Below are positions 14,439 to 23,601 of a DNA stretch of 64,000 nucleotides, in pieces. Made by a program: the position numbers and the translations under genes. This DNA comes from Pseudobutyrivibrio ruminis DSM 9787 (GTDB lineage: Bacteria; Bacillota; Clostridia; Lachnospirales; Lachnospiraceae): assembly GCF_900218035.1 (NCBI RefSeq), contig NZ_OBMR01000013.1:1-64000 (forward strand), written 5' to 3'. Under the pieces are notes generated by a model. That model was given only the letters and a program-made list of their open reading frames with translations, was not told where the DNA came from and ran no database searches. The stretch's first letter is position 1. Each line of letters opens with the position of its first letter.

Positions 14439-15794
14439 ATGAACACTCATGCACCAATTAAAGATGCCACTCAGCTTGGTATTCCGAAGATGTTAGTTTT
14501 GGGACTTCAGCATTTATTTGCAATGTTTGGAGCGACTATTTTAGTTCCAATTCTCGTCAACAACTATTTCGAAGGCGAAGGTCTTTCAATTCAAGTTACT
14601 TTATTTTTCGCAGGTCTCGGCACCTTATTTTTCCATTTATGTTCTAAATTCAAAGTTCCCGCATTTCTTGGTTCATCATTTGCTTTTTTAGGCGGATTTC
14701 ACACAGTTGCTAATTTAAATACAGGTATTTTCAAAAACATGACAATGGGCGAAAAGCTTCCATACGCATGTGGCGGTATTGTTGTGGCTGGTTTATTATA
14801 TTTGGTACTTGCACTTGTAATAAAACTTGTTGGAATTAAAAAGGTTATGAAATACCTTCCACCAGTTGTTACTGGACCAATCATCATTTGCATCGGATTG
14901 TCATTAGCGCCTTCAGCTATAAGCAATGCATCTCAGAACTGGTTGCTTGCAATCATTGCACTTGCTGTTGTTATTATTTTCAACATTTGGGGAAAGGGAA
15001 TCTTTAGAATCCTTCCGATCCTTATGGGTGTAGTAATCTCATATGCTTGCGCACTTATTTTCAACGCACTTGGAATGACAAATGCAGATGGAAGTGCAAT
15101 CCTTGATTTTGCAGCAGTTCATGAAGCGTCTTGGGTCGGCTTACCAGATTTCTTCATTTGCAAATTCAATATTTCTGCAATTCTTGTAATGGCTCCAATC
15201 GCCATTGCTACAATGATGGAGCATATCGGAGATATGTCTGCTATTTCAGCAACAGTAGGAGAGGATTTTGTTACTAATCCAGGTTTACATAGAACACTTG
15301 TAGGTGATGGTCTTGCAACAAGTATTTCAGCAATGTTCGGTGGTCCAGCTAATACAACATATGGAGAGAACACTGGCGTACTTGAGCTTTCAAAGGTTCA
15401 CGATCCTAAGGTAATCAGAATTGCAGCTTGCTATGCAATCGTACTTTCATTCATCCCTAAGATGGCAGATATCATTGGTACAATGCCAAGTGCAATCGTA
15501 GGTGGAATAAGCTTCATGCTTTATGGTATGATAAGTGCAATAGGAATAAGAAACGTTGTAGAGAATCATGTTGATTTTACACACTCAAGAAACCTTATCA
15601 TTGCAGCAGTTATTCTTGTATGCGGTCTTGGTTTTTCAGATGGTCTTACATTCACAGTAGGAAGCACAGACATTACACTTACAAGTCTTGCAATTGCAGC
15701 AATCGCAGGTGTAGTTCTCAATGCTATCATTCCTGGTAGAGATTACGAATACGGTGATCCTGAAAGATACAGATTTGATAAAGAAGGTATTTAA
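14439..15794 (+). CDS. uraA: Uracil permease (NCS2 / nucleobase:cation symporter)
   Basis: A 451-aa NCS2 transporter with about 14 membrane spans. Family features: the N-terminal LGLQHLFAMFGATILVPILV, the GPIIICIGLSLAPSAI segment (~147), and the substrate-binding region AIATMMEHIGDMSA (~253) followed by the TSISAMFGGPANTTYGENTG motif (~290). The neighbour is upp, so uracil import followed by conversion to UMP is the likely route; xanthine transport is less likely. AAGGAGG precedes the ATG. Confidence 0.93.
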   Translation: MNTHAPIKDATQLGIPKMLVLGLQHLFAMFGATILVPILVNNYFEGEGLSIQVTLFFAGLGTLFFHLCSKFKVPAFLGSSFAFLGGFHTVANLNTGIFKNMTMGEKLPYACGGIVVAGLLYLVLALVIKLVGIKKVMKYLPPVVTGPIIICIGLSLAPSAISNASQNWLLAIIALAVVIIFNIWGKGIFRILPILMGVVISYACALIFNALGMTNADGSAILDFAAVHEASWVGLPDFFICKFNISAILVMAPIAIATMMEHIGDMSAISATVGEDFVTNPGLHRTLVGDGLATSISAMFGGPANTTYGENTGVLELSKVHDPKVIRIAACYAIVLSFIPKMADIIGTMPSAIVGGISFMLYGMISAIGIRNVVENHVDFTHSRNLIIAAVILVCGLGFSDGLTFTVGSTDITLTSLAIAAIAGVVLNAIIPGRDYEYGDPERYRFDKEGI

Positions 15795-15898
15795 TTCTAT
15801 TTAAAAAAGTTACTGTAGCTGATAAAATAGAAATATAGATATCAACCCTTTCATATTATAAGAGGGATAAATAGATAAATTTTTTGGAGGCTAATTTA

Positions 15899-16537
15899 AT
15901 GGAGAAATTAGATAACGTAGTAGAGCTTACACATCCTCTACTTCAGCACAAAATTACAATGCTTAGAGATAAGAACACAGGAACAGCAGAGTTCCGTGCT
16001 CTTGTAGAAGAAATAGCTATGCTTGAGGCTTTTGAAGCACTCAACGATTTACAGACAGTAGATATCGAGTGCGAGACACCAATCGAAAAGTGCATGGCAC
16101 CAGTTATTGCTGGTCGTAAGATGGCAATCGTACCAATCCTTCGTGCAGGTCTTGGTATGGTTAACGGTATTCAGAAGCTTGTACCAACAGCAAAGATTGG
16201 TCACATTGGTATGTATCGTGATGAGGAAACACATATTCCACACGAGTATTACTGCAAGCTCCCAAGCCCAATCGAGGAGCGTCTTATCGTTGTAACAGAT
16301 CCTATGCTTGCTACAGGTGGTTCAGCAATCGATGCTATCACACTTATTAAGCAGCATGGTGGAAAGAGAATCAAGTTCATGGCAATTATTGCAGCTCCAG
16401 AGGGAGTTAGAGCTCTTCATGAGGCTCATCCAGATGTTCAGATTTACATTGGTCATATTGATCGTGAACTCAATTCTGATGCTTATATTTGCCCTGGTTT
16501 AGGAGATGCTGGAGATAGAATCTTCGGAACTAAGTAA
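15899..16537 (+). CDS. upp: Uracil phosphoribosyltransferase
   Basis: A 212-aa PRTase making UMP from uracil and PRPP. The start is placed at ATG 15899, 8 nt after GGAGG; an upstream TTG frame is part of that site. PRPP-binding loop [13 protein letters not shown] (~125) and the family C-terminus [17 protein letters not shown] (uracil-binding) are intact. It lies 104 bp downstream of the permease. A CCCTT/AAGAGGG dyad (~15846-15866) in the spacer has no T-run, so read-through is likely. Confidence 0.98.
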   Translation: MEKLDNVVELTHPLLQHKITMLRDKNTGTAEFRALVEEIAMLEAFEALNDLQTVDIECETPIEKCMAPVIAGRKMAIVPILRAGLGMVNGIQKLVPTAKIGHIGMYRDEETHIPHEYYCKLPSPIEERLIVVTDPMLATGGSAIDAITLIKQHGGKRIKFMAIIAAPEGVRALHEAHPDVQIYIGHIDRELNSDAYICPGLGDAGDRIFGTK

Positions 16538-16548
16538 AGGAGTCGACT

Positions 16549-18825
16549 TTGGAACCTATCACTATTGAGGCAGGTAAAAAGTTAATAAATGAGAATGATC
16601 CGGTTGATAGCATGTATGTTGTTATAGCCGGAGAGATAGTACAACAATGGAGGGGCCAGATGTTAAGTCTAGGCCCTGGTACTGTTGTTGGGCTTTCTGA
16701 TGCTCTCAACCATCAGTATGAAGCAGATTATACTGTAAAAGAAACAGCCACCGTCATTAAATGCAATTATAAGACGATGGCTGATTTTGATGTTATCTTT
16801 AATGAACAACCAGTATATATTTTTGGTTTTGCAAAAGGTGCATTCAGACAGTGTAGGGATGTATTTAAAATATATGATTCATACAAAAAGAAGGTAGAGG
16901 ATTTTACAGATTACTGCAGAGGAATAAACGCTGAGTATCGCAAATTATGCCGCGCAGCTTCTATGACACCTGTAGAGATTCCTTTGTTGGAGGAAATGGA
17001 GCCTCTTGAGCTCAAAAATGAAATCCTCAAGTGGGAGCATGATTATATTGATAGCTTAAATTCTGTTGACAATAAAGAAATTGAAAATATATATGGTAAG
17101 CGCACTGAAATTGTAAATGGTGTTATTGGTATTAGCTGTGGCTATATGGCTAGAGCTATTGAGTGTGCAGAGACAATGGGCTTTTACATTGAAGAGTTTT
17201 CACCTATTCTCCTTTCTCAAGATAGAGGAGATATGTTTGAGTTGCTCTTTAATCTTAGAATATACATGGCAGAACGTGGCATGGAGCAGGATGGCATTAT
17301 TAAGCTAATGAAGATGCTTTATAAGTATCTTTCAACCTGCGGAATCTACGATAAACAGCTTATCAAAGAAAGATGGGCTGAATACGATTCACACGATTTT
17401 GCAGCTTCTGCAGCGGCATTTGATGAAGCAAAGGTGCAAAAGCAAGCTGAATTTACTCAGACCTTCGAGCATATTTGTGAATTTGCTGAGGTGGATGAGG
17501 ACAAGCAGGATGAGTACAGAAAACAGCTTGATGAATATTTAGCTCTTTCTGACCGAGAGGGCAAAGAAGACAATGAACGTCGTGTAAGAAAGAAAGCTGT
17601 AGATTTGTTTTATGATATTTATCGTAAAACATTCTTTAGAGCTTTGGAATTCGAAGCCATGGGTGGTGAGTTAGATACCATTATCCTTATGTTTTTGAAT
17701 TTTGGTTATATAGACTACGAGGCTGTAGGTGAGGAGCTTACATATCAGCTTGCTGATTTGGTAGAACGCTTAGAAACTCTTTGCGAAAGCGAGCATCTTT
17801 TTACAATATACAAATGGCTTCGCAAGGTTTATCAGGCAGACAGAGAGCCAAGCAAGAACGAGCTTGACTTAGACTATAGAGGTTTTGTTCTTGAAGAAAG
17901 AAAATCTGGAAACATCCCTGAGTCTGAAATGCAGACTTGGATGAACGACCAGGAACAGAAAGTCATTTTTGAAATTGATAATTTCTTCAAGTCTGCTAAT
18001 AGAACTACATCGGGAAAGATGACGGCATTCTGTCCAGTTCTTACAAAAGAAGACTTTGGAGCAGAGCCTATGAGATTATTATTGACTCAGGCAAAGCTCA
18101 TGGAAGCTATGAATCGAATCGAAGAAGTGGATTATGGCATTTTCTTGCGCGAGGGTTATTTTACAGATATGGATACAGGCGTTAAGAGTGAGGCTTATTT
18201 AAAGCGAGTCGAGCCTGATATTATCCTTCTTCCAAATGTAGGAATGCGTGCTATGATGTGGCAGGAATGCGGCGGAATAAAGGTGGATTCACCGGGACGT
18301 TTCGTATTCCCTATGTTTACTCTTGATGATATCGACAAGATGATGATTTATTGCTGCGGAGCGTTCAGATGGGAAATCTGCAGAAAAGAGCAGGGTTCAA
18401 GATGGAATGATATTGGCTCTGAGTGTCTGACATCAGACTTTTATGATTACTTTACATTCTATCGAAAGAATAAAGATCTCTCTGCGGAAAACAAAGAAAA
18501 GGTTAAGACGCTTCTTAAATCTTCTCGAAACAATATGCGTGAGGCCTTTACAAAGCAGTACACAATCTGGATTAATTTTGAGGCCCAGGGAAGTATTCGT
18601 CTTAATAAGGCAGAAAGAAATATCCTTAATAAACACTGTACATTCTCAAAGGCCTATAGAGCAAAGGTTAGCTCTCATCCAATGTTTGAACAAGGCATAT
18701 CTCGTCATGAGATTAAGCAGTCTCAAGCATTGCATCATTTGAAAACTATCATTGATAAGGTGGAGAAAAATGATGGTGTAGTTCCTGATGAGGTGAAGCA
18801 GGGAATGGAATATTTAAAGATGTAA
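16549..18825 (+). CDS. Large protein with N-terminal cyclic-nucleotide-binding-like domain, unknown function
   Basis: A 758-aa soluble protein; it starts at TTG 16549, 6 nt after AAGGAG and 11 bp after upp. Residues ~1-100 look like a cNMP-binding beta roll (GKKLINENDPVDSMYVVIAG, then LGPGTVVGLSDAL, then TVKETATVIKCNY). The canonical phosphate-binding GE...R...A motif is not visible, so it may bind another ligand or none. The remaining ~650 residues are mostly helical and acidic, and I recognise no catalytic motif. The C-terminus is basic (KQYTIWINFEAQGSIRLNK and onward). There is no DNA-binding domain and no membrane segment. Function is unknown. Confidence 0.8.
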   Translation: MEPITIEAGKKLINENDPVDSMYVVIAGEIVQQWRGQMLSLGPGTVVGLSDALNHQYEADYTVKETATVIKCNYKTMADFDVIFNEQPVYIFGFAKGAFRQCRDVFKIYDSYKKKVEDFTDYCRGINAEYRKLCRAASMTPVEIPLLEEMEPLELKNEILKWEHDYIDSLNSVDNKEIENIYGKRTEIVNGVIGISCGYMARAIECAETMGFYIEEFSPILLSQDRGDMFELLFNLRIYMAERGMEQDGIIKLMKMLYKYLSTCGIYDKQLIKERWAEYDSHDFAASAAAFDEAKVQKQAEFTQTFEHICEFAEVDEDKQDEYRKQLDEYLALSDREGKEDNERRVRKKAVDLFYDIYRKTFFRALEFEAMGGELDTIILMFLNFGYIDYEAVGEELTYQLADLVERLETLCESEHLFTIYKWLRKVYQADREPSKNELDLDYRGFVLEERKSGNIPESEMQTWMNDQEQKVIFEIDNFFKSANRTTSGKMTAFCPVLTKEDFGAEPMRLLLTQAKLMEAMNRIEEVDYGIFLREGYFTDMDTGVKSEAYLKRVEPDIILLPNVGMRAMMWQECGGIKVDSPGRFVFPMFTLDDIDKMMIYCCGAFRWEICRKEQGSRWNDIGSECLTSDFYDYFTFYRKNKDLSAENKEKVKTLLKSSRNNMREAFTKQYTIWINFEAQGSIRLNKAERNILNKHCTFSKAYRAKVSSHPMFEQGISRHEIKQSQALHHLKTIIDKVEKNDGVVPDEVKQGMEYLKM

Positions 18826-18873
18826 TAAATTCCAAAAAAGTATTTACATACTACTTAAGATGTGCTTTAATAT

Positions 18874-18911
18874 AACTGTCCAAAATAATAGTTTTGGGCA
18901 GTTATTTTTTT
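18874..18911 (+). terminator. Intrinsic terminator before the flotillin gene
   Basis: AACTGTCCAAAA (18874-18885) pairs with TTTTGGGCAGTT (18892-18903), with one G-T wobble, then ATTTTTTT. It lies 48 bp after the stop of the 758-aa gene and only 20 bp before the flotillin start. A TTTACA...TTTAAT promoter-like pair (18842-18871) is upstream of it, so the hairpin may lie in the flotillin 5' UTR. Confidence 0.85.
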
Positions 18912-18930
18912 GAAAGAGAGGGAAAATGTT

Positions 18931-20433
18931 ATGGAACTAATACCTATTATCGCACTTATTATTGTAGTTCTGTTAGTAATTGTGGCAGGCTATGTAAAGG
19001 CACCACCAGACAGAGCCTACATCATTTCTGGTCTTCGCAAGACTCCTCGTATTCTTGTGGGAAGAGCTGGAATCAAGATTCCATTCTTTGAAAGAGTTGA
19101 TAAGCTTTATTTGGGACAGATGACAGTTGATATCAAAACTGAACAGTCAGTGCCTACTAACGATTTTATCAATGTAAATGTTGATGCTGTAGCAAAAGTA
19201 AGAATTGGCACAGATGCTTCATCAATTCAGCTTGCAGCAAAGAACTTCTTAAATAAGAATCCAGACCAAATCACTATGGATTTACAGGATTCTTTACAAG
19301 GTAACATGCGTGAAATCATCGGCACATTGTCATTGAAGACAATCAATACTGATAGAGATAGCTTTTCTGATCAGGTTATGGAAAAAGCATCTAAGGATAT
19401 GAACAAACTTGGTATCGAAATCCTTTCATGCAACATTCAGAATGTAACTGATGAGAATGGACTTATCAATGATCTTGGTATGGATAACACTGCTAAGATT
19501 AAGAAAGATGCCGCTATTGCAAAAGCACAGGCTGATAGAGATGTTGCTATTGCACAGGCTGAGGCTGATAAAGCTGCTAATGATGCAAGAGTTACTGCAC
19601 AGACAGAAATTGCAGAAAAGAATAATGCCCTTGCTATTAAGCAGGCAGAGTTGAAGCAGCAGGCAGATACAGCTAACGCTGTCGCAGATGCAGCATATTC
19701 AATTCAGCAGCAGGAACAGCAGAAGACAATTGAGGCTGCTACAGTAAATGCACAGATTGCTAAGGCTGAGCGCGAAGCAGAATTGAAGCAGAAGGAAGTT
19801 GTTGTTAAACAGCAGGAACTTGCTGCTCAGATTGAAAAGCAGGCAGATGCTGAAAAGTATCAGGCTGAGAAAAAAGCGGAAGCTGAGTTAATTCAGAGAC
19901 AGAAAAAAGCTGAGGCTGCCAAGTATGAGCAGGAGCGCGAAGCTGATGCAAAGAAAGCACAGGCAGAGGCTCAGAAGTATGCTGCAGAGCAGGAAGCAGC
20001 TGGTATTAAGGCAAAGTATGATGCAGAAGCAGCTGGTATTGCTGCAAAAGGTAAGGCGGAAGCTGAGGCAATAAAGGCAAAAGGTCTTGCAGAAGCTGAA
20101 GCAATGGAAAAGAAAGCTGAAGCATATCGCAAGTACAATGGTGCCGCTATGGCAGAGATGATGATTAAGGTTATGCCAGAAATCGCTGCTGAAATTGCAA
20201 AGCCACTTGCTGCAATTGATAAGATTAACATCTACGAAACAGGCGATGGAAGTGAAGGCGGAGCTGCTAAAATATCAGGTAACATGCCTGTAGTTTTAAA
20301 GCAGGTCTTTGATACAATGAGCGAGGCTACAGGAGTGGATCTTGCTGAAATCATGAAAGCTAACACATACGATGCTAAGGTTAACAAAAATGTTAATATT
20401 ACAGGCGCCAATGTTGACGTGAAAACAGAATAA
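18931..20433 (+). CDS. Flotillin-family (SPFH) membrane scaffold protein
   Basis: A 500-aa protein. The start is placed at ATG 18931 behind AGAGGG rather than at an upstream TTG. One N-terminal membrane helix (residues ~2-22, IPIIALIIVVLLVIVAGY) is followed by an SPFH/band-7 domain (~25-190). A long coiled coil (~200-440) is rich in Ala, Glu, Lys and Gln with AEA and KAEAE repeats. The C-terminal domain carries an oligomerisation-like GAAMAEMMIKVMPEIA region. Flotillins organise membrane microdomains. The length matches the long FloT/YqiK class rather than short FloA. It is monocistronic, and I see no NfeD partner next to it. Confidence 0.92.
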   Translation: MELIPIIALIIVVLLVIVAGYVKAPPDRAYIISGLRKTPRILVGRAGIKIPFFERVDKLYLGQMTVDIKTEQSVPTNDFINVNVDAVAKVRIGTDASSIQLAAKNFLNKNPDQITMDLQDSLQGNMREIIGTLSLKTINTDRDSFSDQVMEKASKDMNKLGIEILSCNIQNVTDENGLINDLGMDNTAKIKKDAAIAKAQADRDVAIAQAEADKAANDARVTAQTEIAEKNNALAIKQAELKQQADTANAVADAAYSIQQQEQQKTIEAATVNAQIAKAEREAELKQKEVVVKQQELAAQIEKQADAEKYQAEKKAEAELIQRQKKAEAAKYEQEREADAKKAQAEAQKYAAEQEAAGIKAKYDAEAAGIAAKGKAEAEAIKAKGLAEAEAMEKKAEAYRKYNGAAMAEMMIKVMPEIAAEIAKPLAAIDKINIYETGDGSEGGAAKISGNMPVVLKQVFDTMSEATGVDLAEIMKANTYDAKVNKNVNITGANVDVKTE

Positions 20434-20443
20434 TTGAAATAAT

Positions 20444-20480
20444 AAAGAGCCAACCAGCACGTAACTGATTGGCTCTTTTT
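20444..20480. terminator. Bidirectional terminator between flotillin and MATE genes
   Basis: AAAGAGCCAACCAG pairs with CTGATTGGCTCTTT (one mismatch) around CACGTAA, with a T-run on the plus side and an A/T-rich flank for the minus strand. Confidence 0.92.
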
Positions 20481-20481
20481 A

Positions 20482-21852
20482 TTATAGGTTTCGGAATTCT
20501 GGACGAGAGAATTCTCTTCGAATAAGTATGAAACAGATTGTAAACGAAAGAACATCTGCAACTGGTCCTGCATATAATACGCCATTAAATCCAAAGAAAA
20601 ATGGCAATAGAATAATAAGTGGGGTAAGGAATAAAACTTGTCTTGTAAGTGACATGAAAATTCCTTTGTAAGGTTTTCCAATTGCTGTAAAGAAATTGGA
20701 AGTAAGTGGCTGTAAGAAAGCAGTACAAATACCAAATAAGAATATTCTGAAATACTTAGTACAAAAATCAAAATACAACTGTGAACCTGAACCAAAAATT
20801 GAAACTATTTGGCGAGGGAAAAGCTGGAAACATAACCAACTTATAGTAGTGATGATTGCAGCTAATTTAATGGCCAGATGATAAGCATCTTTTACTCGCT
20901 TGTAGTTTTTAGCCCCATAGTTGAAACTGATGATTGGCTGTAAACCTTGAGAAATACCGATTACAAAAGAGAAGCATATGCCGTTAACCTTTGAAATAAT
21001 TCCGGCGCAGGTAATAGGAATATCTGAACCGTAAATAGATTGAGCGCCATAGTGTCCCATTACATGATTCATTACAATCTGCACAAGCATCATAGCAATT
21101 TGATTAATGAATGGAGCTGTACCTAAGGATGCAATTGCTATGATAATTGAAAGCTGTGGAACAAAATGTTCCTTGTGAAGTTTTACTGTTTTGAATCTAG
21201 TCAAATAGAATAAAACCATAAATCCAGCGATATATTGCCCGATGATTGTTGCAATAGCTGCACCTGACATTCCCCATCCGAAGACTGCTACGAATAAATA
21301 ATCAAGTATCGTATTTACGATAGCACCTACGAGGTTGATTGCCATAGTCATATTTGGGCTGCCATCAGCTCGTACAAGATGACTTCCGCCACCTGATAAG
21401 ATAAAGAATGGAAATCCAAGCGCGCATATTCTTGAATATTCCATTGCGTATGGAAGAATGTTTTCTGTGGCTCCACATGCTAGCAAAATTGGCTCCAGAA
21501 AAAGCTCTGTTAAAGTGGTAAGAATCAAACCACCTATTAGCATTACTGTTACTGCGTTGCCAATGTAATGACCGGCCTTTTCTGTTTCGCCACGGCCCAT
21601 CGCCAGGTTGAAAGTCGAAGCGGCACCTATGCCACATAACAGTGCAATTGATACATTCAAAATTGAAAGAGGAAACTGGATATTTGTTGCGCCATTACCA
21701 AGGGGTCCAACAAAGTTTCCAATGAATAATTGATCCACCATGTTGTAGAGAGAACCTACAAGCATGGCTATTATACTAGGAATAGCAAATTTCTTTAGTA
21801 GCTTTCCTACTGGCTCTATACCAAGTGGGTTTATTGTGTTTGTTTCAGTCAT
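20482..21852 (-). CDS. MATE family efflux transporter
   Basis: A 456-aa protein with 12 predicted membrane helices in two homologous halves, as in DinF/NorM-type pumps. The N-terminal region KKFAIPSIIAMLVGSLYNMVDQLFIGNFVG is typical (first half of the fold), and the second half repeats it near ISQGLQPIISFNYGAKNYKR (~290). It probably exports cationic compounds in exchange for Na+ or H+. It lies 30 bp downstream of the methyltransferase gene, probably on one transcript. AAGGAA precedes the ATG. Confidence 0.92.
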   Translation of the reverse strand: MTETNTINPLGIEPVGKLLKKFAIPSIIAMLVGSLYNMVDQLFIGNFVGPLGNGATNIQFPLSILNVSIALLCGIGAASTFNLAMGRGETEKAGHYIGNAVTVMLIGGLILTTLTELFLEPILLACGATENILPYAMEYSRICALGFPFFILSGGGSHLVRADGSPNMTMAINLVGAIVNTILDYLFVAVFGWGMSGAAIATIIGQYIAGFMVLFYLTRFKTVKLHKEHFVPQLSIIIAIASLGTAPFINQIAMMLVQIVMNHVMGHYGAQSIYGSDIPITCAGIISKVNGICFSFVIGISQGLQPIISFNYGAKNYKRVKDAYHLAIKLAAIITTISWLCFQLFPRQIVSIFGSGSQLYFDFCTKYFRIFLFGICTAFLQPLTSNFFTAIGKPYKGIFMSLTRQVLFLTPLIILLPFFFGFNGVLYAGPVADVLSFTICFILIRREFSRPEFRNL

Positions 21853-21882
21853 AAAATTGAGTTCCTTCTATATTATAGTGCG

Positions 21883-22770
21883 TTATTTTCTAACCCAACG
21901 TCCGCTGGCTCCACATGGTAATACTAATCCTGATTCTGTAACTGGAAGACCAATTTCGTCAGCGTTAACCTCCCCTGGATGTTTATCCAATAAAGCTGTG
22001 CTTATCATATAGTTTAATACAGCTGGTTGTAAGCCTGTAGTATATGAGTTTACTAAGAAGAAAAGAGCGTCATCTGAAAGGATTTGCTCGCAAAGCTGGA
22101 TGAATGGGAAAATATCATCTTCGATTTTCCAAATCTCATTCTTTGAACCTCTTCCATATGAAGGAGGATCCATTATTATTCCGTCATATTTGTTGCCACG
22201 ACGAATTTCTCGTTCTACAAACTTGCGGCAGTCATCTACAAGCCATCTGATTGGTGCTTCAGAAAGACCAGATGAAGCAGCGTTTTCTTTTGCCCACTGA
22301 ACCATGCCCTTTGAGGCATCAACATGAGTAACCTGAGCTCCAGCAGCTGCTGCGGCAAGAGTTGCACCTCCTGTGTATGCAAAAAGATTAAGAACCTTTA
22401 CAGGACGTTTCTTTTCAGTTACTTCCTTATTAATAATAGAAGAAAACCAATCCCAGTTAACAGCCTGCTCTGGGAAAAGACCTGTATGCTTGAAAGCGAA
22501 AGGCTTTAAGTTGAACTTTAAGTCGTGACCACAGATAGGATAGCTGATAGTCCACTGTTCTGGTAAGTCAAAGAATTCCCATTCGCCACCACCTTTATTT
22601 GAACGATGGTAATGTGCATTTAATTTCTTATAATAGGAAGATTTCTTTGGAGTGTTCCAAATAACCTGAGGGTCAGGCCTAAGAAGAACATAGTCGCCCC
22701 AACGTTCAAGCTTCTCGCCTGAGGAGCAATCGATTATTTCGTAATCTTTCCAATTTGATGCTGTATTCAT
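21883..22770 (-). CDS. SAM-dependent methyltransferase, RlmI/RlmK-like (probable rRNA methylation)
   Basis: A 295-aa class I methyltransferase. Motif I is VLNLFAYTGGATLAAAAAGA (~123), followed by VDASKGMVQWAKENA and the catalytic MDPPSYGRG (~200). These match the Methyltrans_SAM family around RlmI and RlmK, which modify 23S rRNA. No PUA domain is visible at the N-terminus; instead there are ~90 residues ending in the PICGHDLKF segment. The RNA target is inferred. The 5' UTR contains a perfect hairpin next to the start and an upstream dyad (see sites). Confidence 0.87.
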   Translation of the reverse strand: MNTASNWKDYEIIDCSSGEKLERWGDYVLLRPDPQVIWNTPKKSSYYKKLNAHYHRSNKGGGEWEFFDLPEQWTISYPICGHDLKFNLKPFAFKHTGLFPEQAVNWDWFSSIINKEVTEKKRPVKVLNLFAYTGGATLAAAAAGAQVTHVDASKGMVQWAKENAASSGLSEAPIRWLVDDCRKFVEREIRRGNKYDGIIMDPPSYGRGSKNEIWKIEDDIFPFIQLCEQILSDDALFFLVNSYTTGLQPAVLNYMISTALLDKHPGEVNADEIGLPVTESGLVLPCGASGRWVRK

Positions 22771-22780
22771 ATTTCACCAA

Positions 22781-22798
22781 GTTACTTATGGAAGTAAC
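22781..22798 (-). promoter_or_regulatory. Hairpin/dyad in the 5' UTR of the methyltransferase gene
   Basis: GTTACTT and AAGTAAC form a perfect 7-bp stem around a 4-nt loop, ending ~10 nt before the methyltransferase ATG. The ribosome-binding site is weak (GGTGA), so the hairpin could modulate translation or be an operator. Confidence 0.5.
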
Positions 22799-22835
22799 AA
22801 TCCTTTCTATATTAAGTATATTGTTTACAATAATA

Positions 22836-22862
22836 ATTACTTCCTATATTATAGGTAGTAAT
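22836..22862. repeat. 27-bp dyad overlapping a possible promoter
   Basis: ATTACTTCCTAT and ATAGGTAGTAAT are complementary (one mismatch) around ATT. The dyad resembles the nearby GTTACTT dyad by sharing TTACTTCC. On the minus strand it contains a TATAAT. Confidence 0.5.
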
Positions 22863-22997
22863 TTCTTATGCCTTGAATATTATACTTGAAGATTGTCAAT
22901 GTTCAATGTCTAATAGTACAAACACTGTATAAAAAACACAATATTTAGTAGAAAACAGGATTGTACTAAAAAAAATACAATATTTTTCTTCTTTTTA

Positions 22998-23026
22998 TTG
23001 CAGACTTCCCATTTCTCGTGTATATT
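22998..23026 (+). promoter_or_regulatory. Promoter of the S10 ribosomal operon
   Basis: TTGCAG (22998-23003), a 17-bp spacer and TATATT (23021-23026). A/T-rich sequence upstream (22900-22995) could act as an UP element. The start is expected near 23033. Confidence 0.75.
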
Positions 23027-23032
23027 ATTACT

Positions 23033-23289
23033 TGCTGTGACATGATAGCAATGAAGCGTGAGGTTGCAACCCAGCTTGCTGAGGTTGGTTTTCCGTGGAG
23101 CGAATGTCAAGTTAGGAAACTGACGACAAGTCACTGTACAACAGAAAACCGTCCGCATCTGCGGAGACGACGTGTGAGAACTTGGTTCGAACTTTGAGTT
23201 TTGAAACATGAAACACACGGGTAAGTGTACAGTCGCCACTTGATCGCTTTTTCACAAAAAGAAAAACGAAAAAGGAGGAGACTTTTTTT
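23033..23289 (+). promoter_or_regulatory. Structured leader RNA of the S10 operon
   Basis: About 257 nt of G/C-richer, non-coding sequence sits between promoter and rpsJ. Complementary segments: CAACC (23067) with GGTTG (23083); GGTTTTC (23087) with GAAAACC (23144); CCGC with GCGG around ATCT (23153-23164); CGTGTG (23171) with CACACG (23214); ACTGTACA (23133) with TGTACAGT (23226). Some pairings are mutually exclusive, which suggests alternative folds. It probably mediates ribosomal-protein feedback, but no named family is claimed. Together with the methyltransferase upstream region this explains the 519-bp gap. Confidence 0.65.
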
Positions 23290-23601
23290 ATGGCAAATCA
23301 AGTTATGAGAATCACACTCAAGGCTTATGATCATGAGTTAGTAGATTCATCTGCCAAGAAAATCATCGAGACTGTTAAGAAGAACGGAGCACAGGTTAGT
23401 GGTCCAGTACCTCTTCCAACAAAGAAGGAAGTTGTTACAATTCTTAGAGCTGTACATAAGTACAAAGACTCTCGTGAGCAGTTCGAGCAGAGAACTCATA
23501 AGAGATTGATTGATGTCATCGACCCAACACAGAAGACTGTTGAGGCTCTTTCAAAGTTAGAGATGCCTGCAGGTGTTGAGATCAGCATCAAGAACAAGTA
23601 A
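23290..23601 (+). CDS. rpsJ: 30S ribosomal protein S10
   Basis: A 103-aa protein, the normal length. It shows the S10 signature region [12 protein letters not shown] (~38) and the [22 protein letters not shown] segment (~70). It is a 30S head protein and is also NusE, the antitermination factor that binds NusB. GGAGGAG precedes ATG 23290. It is the first gene of the S10 cluster but is separated from rplC by 162 bp, unusually far for this operon. Confidence 0.98.
   Translation: MANQVMRITLKAYDHELVDSSAKKIIETVKKNGAQVSGPVPLPTKKEVVTILRAVHKYKDSREQFEQRTHKRLIDVIDPTQKTVEALSKLEMPAGVEISIKNK

Noticed and set aside
19500-20130. Apparent tandem repeats in the flotillin gene
   Set aside because: They are Ala/Glu/Lys heptad coding (coiled coil), not DNA repeats or a CRISPR-like array.
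20232-20795. 187-codon frame antisense across flotillin end and MATE end
   Set aside because: Crosses a terminator and two convergent genes in the wrong frame.
22910-23239. 109-codon frame antisense to the S10 leader
   Set aside because: Overlaps the promoter and structured leader; no ribosome-binding site; composition not protein-like.
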